Below are positions 22,690 to 33,587 of a DNA stretch of 64,000 bases, piece by piece. The notes beneath the pieces were generated by a model. It was given only the letters and a program-made list of their open reading frames with translations, was not told where the DNA came from and searched no databases. How positions within the stretch are numbered: position 1 is the first letter of the stretch; each line of letters begins with the position of its first letter. The translations under genes were made by a program, and so were the position numbers. This stretch comes from Pectinophora gossypiella (taxonomy: Eukaryota > Arthropoda > Insecta > Lepidoptera > Gelechiidae), in assembly GCF_024362695.1 (NCBI RefSeq), contig NW_026063288.1, positions 1 to 64,000 of the forward strand, given 5' to 3'.

Positions 22690-23045
22690 TTTTAAGTTTA
22701 CGCGGTTATTATCATAATTAAAACACATAATAAGTAGGTGTTGTAAAAAGCTTGAAACGGCCTAATGTGGTGAAAAAACGTGAGGACACAGTGAGTGCGG
22801 TTTGTCGTAGTGAGTTTGGTGCGAGTTCAGATGGTTCCGAACATTCCGATAACAAAAACATAAACAAGCGGCAAAGAAAGAGGGTAGACAGATATGTCTG
22901 CCCGTAGAAAATTATGGATCTACCTACTCCACTCCAATCTCATCAGTCATCCCGTGATCATGGCACTTGCAACAGTGTCGAAATATCGGGAGTCTCATAT
23001 CCCCATTTAAACGCGGTAAGAACCCGTTATTATGTGTTTTAATTA
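22690..23045. mobile_element. Copy of the element with ATAATAACGGGTTCTTACCG ends (family G), one end altered
   Basis: Internal words (GGGTAGACAGATATGTCTGC, CACTCCAATCTCATCAGTCA, CCCGTGATCATGGCAC) match 39168-39437 in reverse complement. The right end keeps AACGCGGTAAGAACCCGTTA. The left end has lost most of the terminal repeat. Sequence outside the left end (TTTACGCGGTTATTATCATA) also matches the flank of the other copy, so the full unit is larger. Confidence 0.7.
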
Positions 23046-23243
23046 AGATAAAAGATGCTTAAATGTCTGTTATCCATGAAATTAGAAGGTTAAACGAAGG
23101 AAAACTGTACAGCGCCATCTATGTTTTTTTTGGGAACGTAGCCTGGATTGTCCCTCATTACACTGGCGGACTAAAAAATCGACTCAAGATTTGCTGCCGG
23201 GTTTGTAATGAATGTCTACAAAAAATAATGGTTAAGTACATGT

Positions 23244-23575
23244 GGACAGCCTCCGTGGTCTAGTGGTTAGAGCGTTAGGCTCACGATCTGGAGGTCCGGG
23301 TTCGATTCCAGATGGGAACATTGTCGAAATCACTTTGTGAGACGTCCTTTGTTTGGTAAGGACTTTTCTTGAATCACCTGATTGTGCGAAAAAGTAAGAT
23401 GATTCCGTGCTTCGGAGGGCACGTTAAGCCGTTGGTCCCGGCTATTAGCCGTAAAAACACCTCCACCAACCCGCGTTGGAGCAGCGTGGTGGAGTATGCT
23501 CCATATCCCCTCCGGTTGATTGAGGGGAGGCCTGTGCCCAGCAGTGGGACGTATATAGGCTGTTTATGTTTTATA
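23244..23575 (+). mobile_element. Full-length tRNA-derived SINE-1 with 12-bp target-site duplication
   Basis: The tRNA-like head is GCCTCCGTGGTCTAGTGGTT with B box GGTTCGATTCC, followed by the body with CACTTTGTGAGACGTCC and ACCAACCCGCGTTGGAGCAG. The tail is CGGTTGATTGAGGGGAGGCC and GCCCAGCAGTGGGACGTATA. TTAAGTACATGT occurs at 23232-23243 and 23576-23587 on either side. It is the best reference copy of the family in this window, lying in a gene 1 intron in sense orientation. Confidence 0.92.
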
Positions 23576-23994
23576 TTAAGTACATGTAATAAGATAAAAA
23601 TAGGTATAATAATGTTTTAAAGGGAAGGTATCCAATATCCGAAAATAAAAGAAACCAATACCTGCGACAAATTATCATTTGCGTAGATCAGAGTTTTTTT
23701 GTTATTGCTCAGTCAACATTTTCCATTTTCCTTTTGCGTACAACAGTATTTGTCATGTGGAAAATCTCAAGATTTGGATCTTAGTATTACATAGCGTGAC
23801 AAGAAGACCGGTGTTGCGGGTTCCGTGACGTAATACGCGAACTTTCACTAGGACTTGTGGTGGTATCCGCTGTGACTAATACATTATTGCTCGACCCAAT
23901 AACGTGTTTGATTTGTTTGTTTTTCCGTGGGTTATGTCTTTTTGTCTTCGTCCTGTTCAAACAGAACCCGTGAGTAATGGGATGACACCAGGGA

Positions 23995-24570
23995 GGAACC
24001 GTGGTAGCCTAGTTGGTAGAACGATTGCCTCTCACTTTGAGATCGCGGGTTCACATCAGGCAGGCCTAAACCAATGATGTTTGGATCATAAATGATTATC
24101 ACGTACTCAGCGAGGACTCCGATACCGCCGGCGTGGTCGACGATTTCCCTCAATCAGCACTTATCGCTATCGACCCACTAGGTGCGATTATTCTTTCAAA
24201 TATTTTTCCTCTCTTACGACGCCCTGAGCCGAGGTTCGCGCCCAACTGGGTACCCTCAGGCCTCTTGTCTTAAACGTTGTACCGGGTGAGAGCCTTCAGC
24301 GCTCCCCATTTGTTCGGCCAAGTAGTTAATGCCATCTGCGGTTAATCTACAATAAGTCACGTCAAAAAAAAAAACGTTCTTAGCGGTGAAGGAAAACATG
24401 AAGGGAAAACAGGAAACGCACATTCCCGAGCAATGCATTTTCGGAGGTAGCCCAACTTGTATTGGGCTAGCTTTCCCTTCGCGAGTTGGAAGGTCTGTCA
24501 GGTAGTCGCCTCTGTAAAAAACCGGACCAGCCAAATCTTCAAGGAACAATGCTAGGGAGATGATGATGAC
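23995..24570 (+). mobile_element. SINE-2 copy interrupted by a family T insertion
   Basis: A tRNA-like head (CCGTGGTAGCCTAGTTGGTA, B box GCGGGTTCACATC) and first body part lie at 23998-24150. A family T copy with its upstream part occupies about 24190-24375. The SINE-2 3' half (GTCAGGTAGTCGCCTCTG, CCGGACCAGCCAAATC) follows to about 24570. The order shows nested insertion or recombination between two elements. Confidence 0.65.
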
Positions 24571-24738
24571 TAGGGATATGATATCTGGTGTCTTACGCTA
24601 CCTATATGTTATTGTAAAGGCTATTCACTTGTCTCTGTCATTTTATTATATTAAGTTATTTTTAATCTGTTTGTTGCTCTGGTTTTTCCAGTAAAGATGC
24701 GTAGTTCATTGAAAATATGCGTATGTAACTGAGTGATA

Positions 24739-24855
24739 CCGGGTGAGAGCCTTCAGCGCTCCCCATTTGTCCGGCCAAGTAGTTAATGCCATCTGCGGCA
24801 AATCTACAATAAGTCACGTCAAAAAAAAAAAAAACAAAAAAAAAAAAAAAAAAAA
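24739..24855 (+). mobile_element. Family T retroposed tail with long poly(A) and 11-bp duplication
   Basis: A short insert starts CCGGGTGAGAGCCTTCAGCG, ends AAGTCACGTC and is followed by a poly(A) of about 30 nt with one C interruption. ACTGAGTGATA occurs at 24728-24738 and again at 24856-24866. This shows that the 85-nt tail was mobilised by target-primed reverse transcription, 5'-truncated here. The long A run suggests a recent event. Confidence 0.85.
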
Positions 24856-24866
24856 ACTGAGTGATA

Positions 24867-26119
24867 TGATAATGCATTGTAAGAATAGGAAAATAGAAAG
24901 ACATACACTACAACAACAAAAAGCTAAACACATTAAAATGGTGTTTTCTTTACTGCTAGTACAGCCAAGAGTCAAGAGTCATAGAAGGGAGAAAATTGTG
25001 TTAAAAAGTTCACTGTGGTTAGTCAAGTTGCAAACGACAATGACAATCGACAGTGATAGTGATAAAATGTGTGGGATTTACATAAGGGGCTTTAAAATGA
25101 CATGTCATTCACACATATTCTTATCTTTATCACTTTTAATTTTCATAATTTTTTACAATCTGGAATTTTAATCTATCGTGTTAGAAATGAAAAAGAATTC
25201 CACGGCGGGTATGGTAAGAAGCTGAACGCGATTTATATTTATATTTTTTCATTCACTCCTAGCCTAGTCCAGCATAAAAGGTGCACGTACAAAACAGAAT
25301 GTAATATAAGTACTTGTAACTAAACATATTATGACACTTAATAATTATACATAAAAGGAAAAGGGAAATATAAAACGAAAATAAAAATAACTTAAAGATA
25401 TCAATGGCCGTTCTTAGTGAGAGCGAAAATCTGAAAAACAAGAAAAAAGACAAAAGATAATCGAATCATACGGAAGAATAAAACAAATTCTTATAATCTA
25501 AGGAGATTGTATAATATAAAATTATAAAAGTATTAAATCCATATAAAAATATTCTTTCAATTTAAATAGTGATTTTTACATTTCTTTTTATTTTTTTCCA
25601 TGCACACAGATCACATGTTATGCGGTCACCGGTCTACTTACCCACACTTTACATCTTACATCACAGACTATACATAACTAAACCGGAAGTACGAGTACAT
25701 CACGTCTAGTGAAGATGATCTATAGAGATAATTATATTTAAATTCTGCTGATTTGACTAAGCGTTCATTACAGGTTATATATATATATATCCTTCTTGTC
25801 GTTTCCGACAACGGCGACCTCAGTATCTTCTCTCGTGCACTGGAATGTGACTGGCAAAGCCAAACTTTGTTTTGAGCACCCGGTCACATTGGAGGCAGAA
25901 TAGCTGTCCATCCGAGTTGAAAGTGTAGCTATATATGGGTTTGGAACGATCCTTGCGTGTTTGGCGTTCATTGTCATTACAGGGTATAGTTGAGGATTGA
26001 ACGCTATGCGACTTCTATAAAATCTTATCGAATCATATTGTTTTTTTTTAATAATTAAAAAAATATTTATTCGATTTAATCACCATAATTAAAAACAAAA
26101 CAAACACATGTTATAAATA
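24867..26119. other. Gene 1 intron, AT-rich, with a short TA microsatellite
   Basis: A (TA)n tract lies at 25775-25790. No coding sequence is supported; the open frames are Lys/Asn- or Phe-rich AT translation. Confidence 0.5.
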
Positions 26120-26290
26120 AAACACCTCCTCCAATGCGTCACATCGAGGCAAGGTGCCCAACAGGCTGGCAGCACTACCCCTCTGAATCGTCAGACTAAT
26201 TCTCTGACAGAAATAACTACCAGCCCTAGCATCCCCCGAAGCCCCGATAAGATGCATTGAGAGATCCTTAACAAAATTAAACAGATGCCT
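26120..26290 (-). pseudogene. LINE 3' fragment, minus strand
   Basis: The minus strand reads in one frame RGSAASLLGTLPRCDALEEV, close to the C-terminal motif of a lepidopteran non-LTR retrotransposon as I recall it. Only the extreme 3' end is present. Confidence 0.5.
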
Positions 26291-26659
26291 GTAATCAAAA
26301 TTGAGTCTTATACCTACTGAACTATGACGTAAAGAAAAGGTTCAGGTGGATTTCTTCCGCGATTCTTACTATAAGTGTTATCAGTGATCGTTCCATCTAA
26401 CTAAATAAAACCACTCATTTTAAAATTAAATAAACATATTTATTAACAATGCACGCAAGTCGTTGACCTTTAGATCATATGCGCGTGATTCGATTCATGA
26501 GCTGCGGTCTCGCGGTCGCGCCACTTTCATCCCATATGTGATCACGCAACATGTCCTGTTCTGTGACTTACTGGTGCTATATTATGATCTGTGGTACTTA
26601 CATGTGTTCAATGTAAAATGTATTCGTGGTTGACAACACGCATCTGCTGATTGACAGTC

Positions 26660-26940
26660 TTCTTCTTATCGTGTGAGTTGTGAGGTGGAATACCAACCTC
26701 ATCAGCCCTGGTGTCCGGGTTATTACTGAGCCGCCAAAGGCCCCTGACATGGCTCATAATATGTAACGACTACATACTTACATCAGTAAGTAGTAACCGG
26801 GCCCCATTGGTCCCGTTAAGCCGTTGCTTAACGTGCCTTCCGAAGCACGGATCATCTTACTTTCGGACAATCAGGTGATCGTCCTGTAATGTCATAACCA
26901 AACTAGGGATCACAAAGTGATTTTTGTGATATGTCCGCTT
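26660..26940 (-). mobile_element. SINE-3 copy lacking its tRNA head
   Basis: It contains TGAGCCGCCAAAGGCCCCTG, ACATCAGTAAGTAGTAACCG, CTTCCGAAGCACGGATCATC and CACAAAGTGATTTTTGTGAT in the order of 53232-53555. It stops where the tRNA-like region should begin and runs into a LINE 3' end at 26940. Confidence 0.75.
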
Positions 26941-27070
26941 ATATATTTCCGAATGCATATAACCCGGGTACTTTCAAGGCCAGAGTGAACAGGCACCTTT
27001 TGGGCGAGCACGCTCCATCTTAGGCCTCGTCAATGTCTTCAGAGCAAACCAATCAATAGTAAAAAGAAAA
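26940..27070 (+). pseudogene. LINE 3' end, same family as 10378-10525
   Basis: AACAGGCACCTTTTGGGCGA, then CACGCTCCATCTTAGGCCTC and GTCAATGTCTTC match the 10378 copy with a few substitutions and one deletion. Confidence 0.65.
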
Positions 27071-27269
27071 AAATATTGATAGGTACCGGATGCCATTTTA
27101 CAGTAATTCATATTTTATATCTTTGTTCACCAATACAAGTTGTTCTAAATTGTTTTATGACCACTCTCTGCCTATCATAGAAGCATTTATAGGCGTGAAT
27201 ATAGTCACTTATTACTATTAATTAAAGGGAGATTTTAATATAAGACTTCTTTTTTACCTTGAAATCAGA

Positions 27270-27455
27270 AATCAGAATCATTCAACGTAATTATCATGGA
27301 TACACTGTCTTGTCGAAGGTCAATGTAACATTTTTGAATTTACGTAATTTCGCAAGGTGTTATGGCCGAGGAGAATAAATGACAAGAAACTGAAACAGCA
27401 ACACATCTTTTAAATCAATGAGGATATACATTACAAGTTATTTAATAACTAGAGG
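27270..27455 (-). repeat. Interspersed repeat, inverted partner of 50603-50790
   Basis: Words in order: AATCATTCAACGTAATTATC, TTTCGCAAGGTGTTATGGCC, CAGCAACACATCTTTTAAAT, TTATTTAATAACT. The same words occur in reverse complement at 50603-50790, about 180 bp with moderate divergence. Family unidentified. Confidence 0.75.
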
Positions 27456-28033
27456 ATCACATTTTAATACCAGACATTTATATAAGTACCTATATATATA
27501 TATTCGCTCATTTAGGTAATCATGAAGAGAAGTGTTTGTTTTTTATATATATATTTTTTTAATTAGACATTTGATGAATACATGCAAAGGATTTAAATTA
27601 TTGATCCTTGTCTATAGTGAGAGTGATTTTTGCTGCTCCAGTAGATTCAAGTAATTACGATATTTTACGATGTAATGTTCTATCGTGTCTTTCAATTATT
27701 ATATATTATGTGCGTGCATGTCGACCGTAGGAAACAAATTGGTCATAAAACGATATTTGATCACGAAGGTAATATGTTTCGAACAACCTACAATTTGTTC
27801 TAAGTAATCTTGCATAGGTACTCGTAAATTAATAGAGTAGTTCCTAAACACCGGCTACCTACTGACTACGGAAGAACTTCTCCTTTCAATACGTTTGTAA
27901 TAGTGAACTTAGGAATATTAGATTAAATTGGTTAGAGGCTGACGGAGCGAATAGGCAACCACATTTGAACACTTTAATGAAATTTATTTTTTTGAAAAGC
28001 GGATATACCTTATATCTTACCTTTATTTTACTA

Positions 28034-28125
28034 AATCAAATCAAATCAAATATACTTTATTGCACAGAACTAAAATTTCAACAATCAGACATAACACATG
28101 AAAACAGTACAATTTGTTTGTACTA
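28034..28125 (-). mobile_element. LINE 3' tail with AAATC repeats
   Basis: Four repeats of a CAAAT/TCAAA pentanucleotide precede ATACTTTATTGCACAGAACT. This is the form of a CR1/Jockey-type LINE 3' end on the minus strand. Confidence 0.55.
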
Positions 28126-28128
28126 AAC

Positions 28129-28306
28129 GTATTCTTTCAAATATTTTCCTCTCGGATGACGCCCTGAGACGAGGTTCGCGCCCAACTGGGCACCCTCAGG
28201 CCTGTTGTTTTGTACCGGGTGAGAGCCCTCAGCGCTCCCCATTTGTCCAGCCAAGTAGTTAAAATGCCATCTACGGCAAACTTACAATAAGTCACGTCAA
28301 AACAAA
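28129..28306 (+). mobile_element. Longer family T copy
   Basis: It includes the upstream part GACGCCCTGAGACGAGGTTC and GCGCCCAACTGGGCACCCTC, shared with 24190-24290, before the usual CCGGGTGAGAGCCCTCAGCG and AAGTCACGTC tail. This shows that family T extends at least 90 nt 5' of the short copies. Confidence 0.7.
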
Positions 28307-28504
28307 ATGCGTCGCAATGTCAGTTTCCGGCTTTAGAGGAGTAGATTCAATGCACTTTCAACCGAATTATTTTGAATAATAGAATTATTATTCTTAAAAA
28401 CAAGGTCAATTACAAAATATTCATAACTTAAAATGTGAAAACTTTCACGATTTATGCCACCTTTTGCATATTTTTATTGCTTGTGATTTTATCAGGTCTG
28501 TTTC

Positions 28505-28874
28505 CTTCGTTCTCATAATATTATATTCTCAAAATATTACATTCGCAAAACATCACGTTCGCAAAATATTATATTCTCAAAGTGCGGGCCAGCTCCAATG
28601 TCATCCTGCAGATGATCGGCGATAGGCTGGACTGTCCTTATCTCCGGCATTGCTGCGACAGACATGTGCCTGTATCGATGCCGGTGAGAAGGTATTAATA
28701 TAAATATAATAATTAAAAAAAAATGTATGTACCTATTTTGTGATCACGGTTTTATATTTATGTAAATTATGGATCATAGTAATCTGAAATAAAGCAATTT
28801 TATTTGTCATACAAAAGATAATATAATATTTTGCGAATGTAATATTTTGAGAATATAATATTTAGAGAACGAAG
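28505..28874. mobile_element. 370-bp element with about 46-bp AT-rich terminal inverted repeats and a GC-rich core
   Basis: The left end is CTTCGTTCTCATAATATTAT, then ATTCTCAAAATATTACATTC. The right end is its near-perfect reverse complement ending GAGAACGAAG at 28874. Extra copies of the ATTCTCAAA / TTCGCAAA words follow the left end as a subterminal array. The centre (28585-28685) is GC-rich and open in one frame (SSNVILQMIGDRLDCPYL). No transposase motif is recognised. Confidence 0.75.
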
Positions 28875-30760
28875 TGTCTGTCTGTTTGTCCGATGCTCTT
28901 AAATGTTAAAAGTGTTATTAAAAGTCACTCGTGCATCGTATGTTACGCCAAAAGGAAAATGGAGAAACGTTTTAGCCAAAAGTATTTCTGACTGGTATAG
29001 TAAGTAGACTGATGAAGTAAGCTTGAACGAAATTATTGTATACATTTAAATATTTACCTGTTTCATACTCTTTTACTCGCTTCAGAAATTGGTTTTGCAA
29101 ATTATCAAACTATTCGAAAAAATATATGTCAAGCGATACGCTCGGGTTGGTCTAAAATAGACATATTTTCAGGCTATGCTGCTTAATAGCAGTCCGGTCT
29201 GACCAATTATTGCATAACACTTACCCAACCCAGTGAAAGAAGAATTCGTGAAAGGTGCATTCTCCTTCTAGTGACCGAAGACTCGACACTGGCATACATT
29301 TATTACGTGTTTCTCGAGACTTCCTGTCATGATGGACGCGATATTTCACTTTATAAGGTCATTACACCAATCTCGAAAACTCGATATGTCATGTTACGCG
29401 ATTTGTTTTTAATATAAAGTAGGCTATAGTAATTTGTTGCACACCTTTTTTTAGTTGTTTATTGATAAAGTTTACTTTTCCGATAGTCATAATAAATCAA
29501 TGAAATGTAATGGATTTTATAGAGTACGATATTTTATATTTTCATACTTATTTTTATATTAGAGCCACGAACACAGTTGAGTTTTTTATAAGTACAAACT
29601 ATTTTTATTTAAGTATTTACTTTTACGTCATAGATACCTACTTAATAATAATCGTGATATAGAAAGTCGTCGGAAGATACCTAAGTAGGTACCTACAAAA
29701 AGTATGGATGGTAACATAATTGATAGTTTTACTCTATAGTACATTTATACATCAATGGTTTTACTAAACTAGAGATTCAATGTCGTCGATAAAATTGAAG
29801 TTTATTCCAACAACTGTCATAAAATTATCTTTTAAACATAGCTTCTTTTTTTTATGAATGGCTAGGACCCTGTGCCGATATTTTCTTTGCAGATACTTTT
29901 TCTCGGCTATACAGGTTGTGAGAAGTTGCAGTAATTTTAGGCGGATGCGACTAATTACGATTCAAAGTGCAGCTATGTTACCTAATGAATACATTTTTTT
30001 TTGAGTTTGAGTTTATACTAAAACAATTTCTGCCGCTACTGTTCTAAATACAATTTAATCTAATTACTAATAAATTTACTTTCATTCCTTTTAGCGTTCG
30101 CGATGTACCAGTCGATACCCGTTTACTTTCGCAGAATAGGTACCAACTCACTTTCATACAGGGAGGTTGACCAGAATGACTAATTTCGACTTTTGACTGA
30201 GTGATGCAATGACGTATGACTCATTATTTGTTTCACAAAAGCGCGACTCTAGTCTAGACAGGAGATTGAACTACCCTAATGACTGAAGATATGACTTAAA
30301 CGCAAAATAAGATAACATAAGATTGGAGCAGTCGGCACATCCATTGCAAGATGAACTAAGTACCCACGCCTCACCGAACTTTCTGTTAGACCGTAACACT
30401 GAAAGAGGCAAAATCATAACTTATTTATTTATTTAAAATAATGGTTAGACAAAATCAAAATGAGTTCTCGTTGATGTCTTTTGTATGGGAATAGACTGAT
30501 TCCTAATTTACTTTTTTGTATCATCGGTTTTTTTATATATTCTCCTCACTATCTGATTTGTAGTACGAAGACATAGAGGTAAAGATCGTTTTCAACCCCT
30601 TATTAAACTACTGCTGGATATAGCACTCTTCTCGTGTCAATCTCATCCATAACCTGCCAAGTGGTTGTCAATTGATTTTATTGTTTTGGTTTATATTTTA
30701 TTGAATATATTTACTCATCAGAATCGGAAACGCAGACGCAAAAATGAAAAAAAAATGACT
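28875..30760. other. Gene 1 intron, AT-rich, little recognised
   Basis: Only a short relic around 30300-30395 (CACATCCATTGCAAGATGAA) is shared with 39055-39100. No coding sequence supported. Confidence 0.5.
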
Positions 30761-30761
30761 T

Positions 30762-30828
30762 TCCCTCCGGTTGATTGAGGGGAGGCCTGTGCCCAGCAGT
30801 GGGACGTTTATAGGCTGTTTACGTATGT
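30762..30828 (+). mobile_element. SINE-1 3' tail only
   Basis: CCTCCGGTTGATTGAGGGGA, GGCCTGTGCCCAGCAGTGGG and ACGTTTATAGGCTG. The tRNA-like head and body are missing. Confidence 0.7.
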
Positions 30829-31606
30829 GTTGTGACAGATTTTTAAAAATGGATGTTGACTAGAATATAGGTACTGTAAGTAATCAATTATACAAGTTTA
30901 TTACTAAATTGGGCAAAATAAATAATATTGATGTCAGTTTAAAAACACACGCGTAATTATCAAATGATTACGTTATTTTATAAAATACATTTATAAGTAC
31001 TTATATAAAACAGTGATTTCAAAACGTAAATCTACATAACTCAAGATTTAACGTTTGAAAGGAGTAAATCTTACACAACAGCAACATTTAAAGATTTATT
31101 TAGCAAATGGCCTACCCTCCTACCCATTATTCCTACTCATTATTTTCTCCGTATAACTTTACTTTTACTTTACGAGAGCGACTTTCATTCAAATCACCAA
31201 ATTAAACAAACATCTTGCGATGCAGAGTAATGCAGTTTGAAAAATCGTCTTTTCATCTTTAATACTTTTAACCAAGGGAATTTACAAAAGTAAGGTAGTA
31301 ATGTCGTTACCAAAGAGATTTGGGCACATCACATTGCGCGACCAATGTACTGAATCAATAGAAATGATAGATATTTCGTAATATAGCTAAAGAAGGAGAG
31401 TATAAGACAAAACGACTAGAGACTTTGTTGACTGGATGCGACAACTGACTACAAAACATTTGTAATCTCGCCCGCATAGGGATATGGGTACCCCAATAGG
31501 TATAGACCCCAATAGGAATAGAGCTAAAAGTCATCAATATGGCAGCCCGCAACTACTATTGATATATGTAACTGACTTAACTGACTGTGACGACTTTTTG
31601 AGACAG

Positions 31607-32418
31607 GAGGTAAACTAAACGGCGTGCACGCTGGAGTGGTATTCCTGACGCCGCTGGGCGACGTAGGCGAGCCGCACCCAGCGCCTGCGCACGCGCACGT
31701 CGGACACACGCCGCTCGAGCCCCCGCCATCGATCCTCAACACCGTCTACAGCGCCATCAAACATGCCTTCTCCCCCGCGCCAACTCCCACCGGCCACGGC
31801 CCCACCGGCGGCGGCCACACTGGTCTAGCCGTCGAAGAAACCCACTACCAACCGCCCCCGCCACCACCACCACCATCAATACCAACTTTCAAACCCATGT
31901 CCTGGGGAGCCGTCGACTCCTACGGCCAACCAGCAGCAGCTGACGCTTTCCCCGACTACGACCCACGAAACCCGCACCCTCCGTTTGACCACCACGCCTC
32001 CTCCAAACACTCAATGGTCCCCACAAAAAGAGTCGTAGTCAAATCCCACGGACTAACCCCTGACAAAATCCAAAAGATCAGCTACAACTTAGAGAAACTA
32101 AACGCTTACTTAAACGCAAACCAAAGATCGTCAGAAGACTTGCCAAAGCTGAATGATTTAGATACGTATAAGGAAATGTTGAGAAAGGGTCAGATTCCTT
32201 TGTTGCCTACTCCTGTAGTGACTGACAATGAGATAGGGGTCCTTCCCGCTGACCTCCTCCCCGACCCCACGACAACTACGACGACCACGACGACCACGAC
32301 AACGACATCGACGACAGAAAAACCGATCTCGGAAAGTGAGAGTGAGAAAGAAAATAAGCGAGACAAAAAAGACGTGAAGTACTACCTTCGAGGCAACAGG
32401 ATTATAGTCCACGGATGA
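31607..32418 (+). CDS. Gene 1, long terminal exon A (Pro-, His- and Thr-rich C-terminus)
   Basis: The exon follows a GACTTTTTGAGACAG acceptor. The single G of exon 16450-16599 plus GA gives Gly, and the frame reads GGKLNGVHAGVVFLTPLGDV. It continues with a Pro/His-rich part, a stretch of eight Pro (PPPPPPPPSIPTF), a charged region with LTPDKIQKISYNLEKLNAYL, and LPADLLPDP followed by thirteen Thr. It ends YYLRGNRIIVHG and TGA at 32416-32418. Thr-rich and Pro-rich tracts suggest mucin-type O-glycosylation and an extended extracellular structure. With the four preceding exons it gives about 502 residues plus the unknown start. The downstream AATAAA at 32934-32939 would end this transcript. Confidence 0.85.
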
Positions 32419-33093
32419 ACAAGACTGACTGTGACTGACTGAGGTACGACTTGTGACTGACTGCCTACTGTTGATTCTAATCTCACAACAGAAAATGCAC
32501 AAATTAATGATTTCCAGGAAAGCTTAACTTGACATCTCGACTCTTTGGACTAATAACTTTTTCTAAGGTTTTCTGGAATCATATTTTCTCTTTCAAAAGA
32601 ACTACCTATGTAACTAAATAAGTTTATACATAAGTGAGATTAGTATCACAGATACTCATGACCTGAACTAAGACTCCGACTGTACAGACTAACACACACA
32701 CTAACTTTTACTACTAGTTACACTTGTAGTTCATTTGGTAATCAGTAGAACATTTTAGATATTTTTGTAGTATTATATATATATATATTTAGCAATTTAG
32801 TGTAGTTGTCCATGTAGATTTAGAAATTATTTTAGTATACTTACATAATAACAGTATTTCTTTTTCAGATCTACATAGTAACTGTATTTCTTGAAGTTGT
32901 ATTATTTGGTGTAGAAATAAGTATAAGCAATCTAATAAAAGTATTTTTTGTTTTATGTTGAGAGAGAGTTATAATTAGTAAACTTTTTGGTAATGCTAAC
33001 TTTTGTGGACCTTTATATACGACTAATAACATTTTTATGTTTATTCCTTGTATTTTTTTATAGTAAAATAATAAATAATAATTTTTATTTCAG
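32419..33093 (+). other. 3' UTR of the long gene 1 form, then intron
   Basis: AT-rich sequence without coding signal. It includes a (TA)n run near 32776-32788 and the polyadenylation signal at 32934. Confidence 0.55.
32934..32939 (+). terminator. Polyadenylation signal AATAAA for the long gene 1 form
   Basis: AATAAA in TCTAATAAAAGT lies 516 nt after the stop codon of exon A and before the acceptor of exon B. GT/T-rich sequence follows (TTTTTTGTTTTATGTTGAG). Confidence 0.55.
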
Positions 33094-33155
33094 ATGTTCC
33101 CGTACATGGCGGAGAGGTGTTGGGTGCAGAGGAATTGCAACACTACTTGGCATAA
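33094..33155 (+). CDS. Gene 1, short alternative terminal exon B
   Basis: After a strong acceptor (AATTTTTATTTCAG) the frame set by the single G of exon 16450-16599 reads D then VPVHGGEVLGAEELQHYLA and TAA at 33153-33155. In-frame joining with no stop, a long pyrimidine tract and a coding-like short peptide support a real exon. It would replace the whole 269-residue Pro/Thr-rich tail by 20 residues, giving about 252 residues plus the start. It could alternatively be joined from a donor inside exon A, which I did not find in a suitable phase. Confidence 0.65.
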
Positions 33156-33435
33156 AATAGAGCTCAAATCTCGGTGATATTATTACCAGTTCTCTAGATT
33201 AAGTCTTTAAGAAAAATGTTGTTCAACCAAAAAGTTATTGGAAATGAAATTACGAAGTGACTAGGACTTGCCGAAGACGATAATGTATGCAATTTGAAAG
33301 AAAATGTAAATTGTTGTTATGTATGAGGCCCACACCGGACAATACAAGCATTACATAAAACCCTGGACTAAATATAGAATAATTTATTTGATTAGAAATA
33401 ATTTATTTGAGAAGAAGGTTAAAAAGTAGTTTACG

Positions 33436-33587
33436 GGCACAAGTACTGATATGTATACACTTTGAAACCATGTCACATTAACTTTTTTGACAAGTTTAAC
33501 CGTAAGTCTCATTAAATGACAAATATGATAGTGCGACAGGGTTCCAAAGTGGGTACATGGTACTGCTCATGACTGTACGGGAAAATG
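33436..33587 (-). mobile_element. MITE-like element family C in the presumed 3' UTR of gene 1 exon B
   Basis: The ends TACGGGCACAAGTACTGATA and GCTCATGACTGTACGG are imperfect inverted repeats. The body matches 52629-52787 and 55609-55755 in reverse (GTGACATGGT, AAGTTAATGTGAC, AACCCTGTCGCAC). Confidence 0.65.

Noticed and set aside
23249..23320. tRNA gene with A and B boxes
   Set aside because: The tRNA-like part is only the head of a longer SINE with a LINE-type tail and a target-site duplication; the cloverleaf is not complete. The same applies to 8490-8562, 42730-42789, 53490-53555, 38264-38330 and 56871-56940.
24816..24856. CRISPR-like or satellite structure at A-rich runs
   Set aside because: It is the poly(A) tail of a retroposed fragment; no regularly spaced repeats occur in the window.
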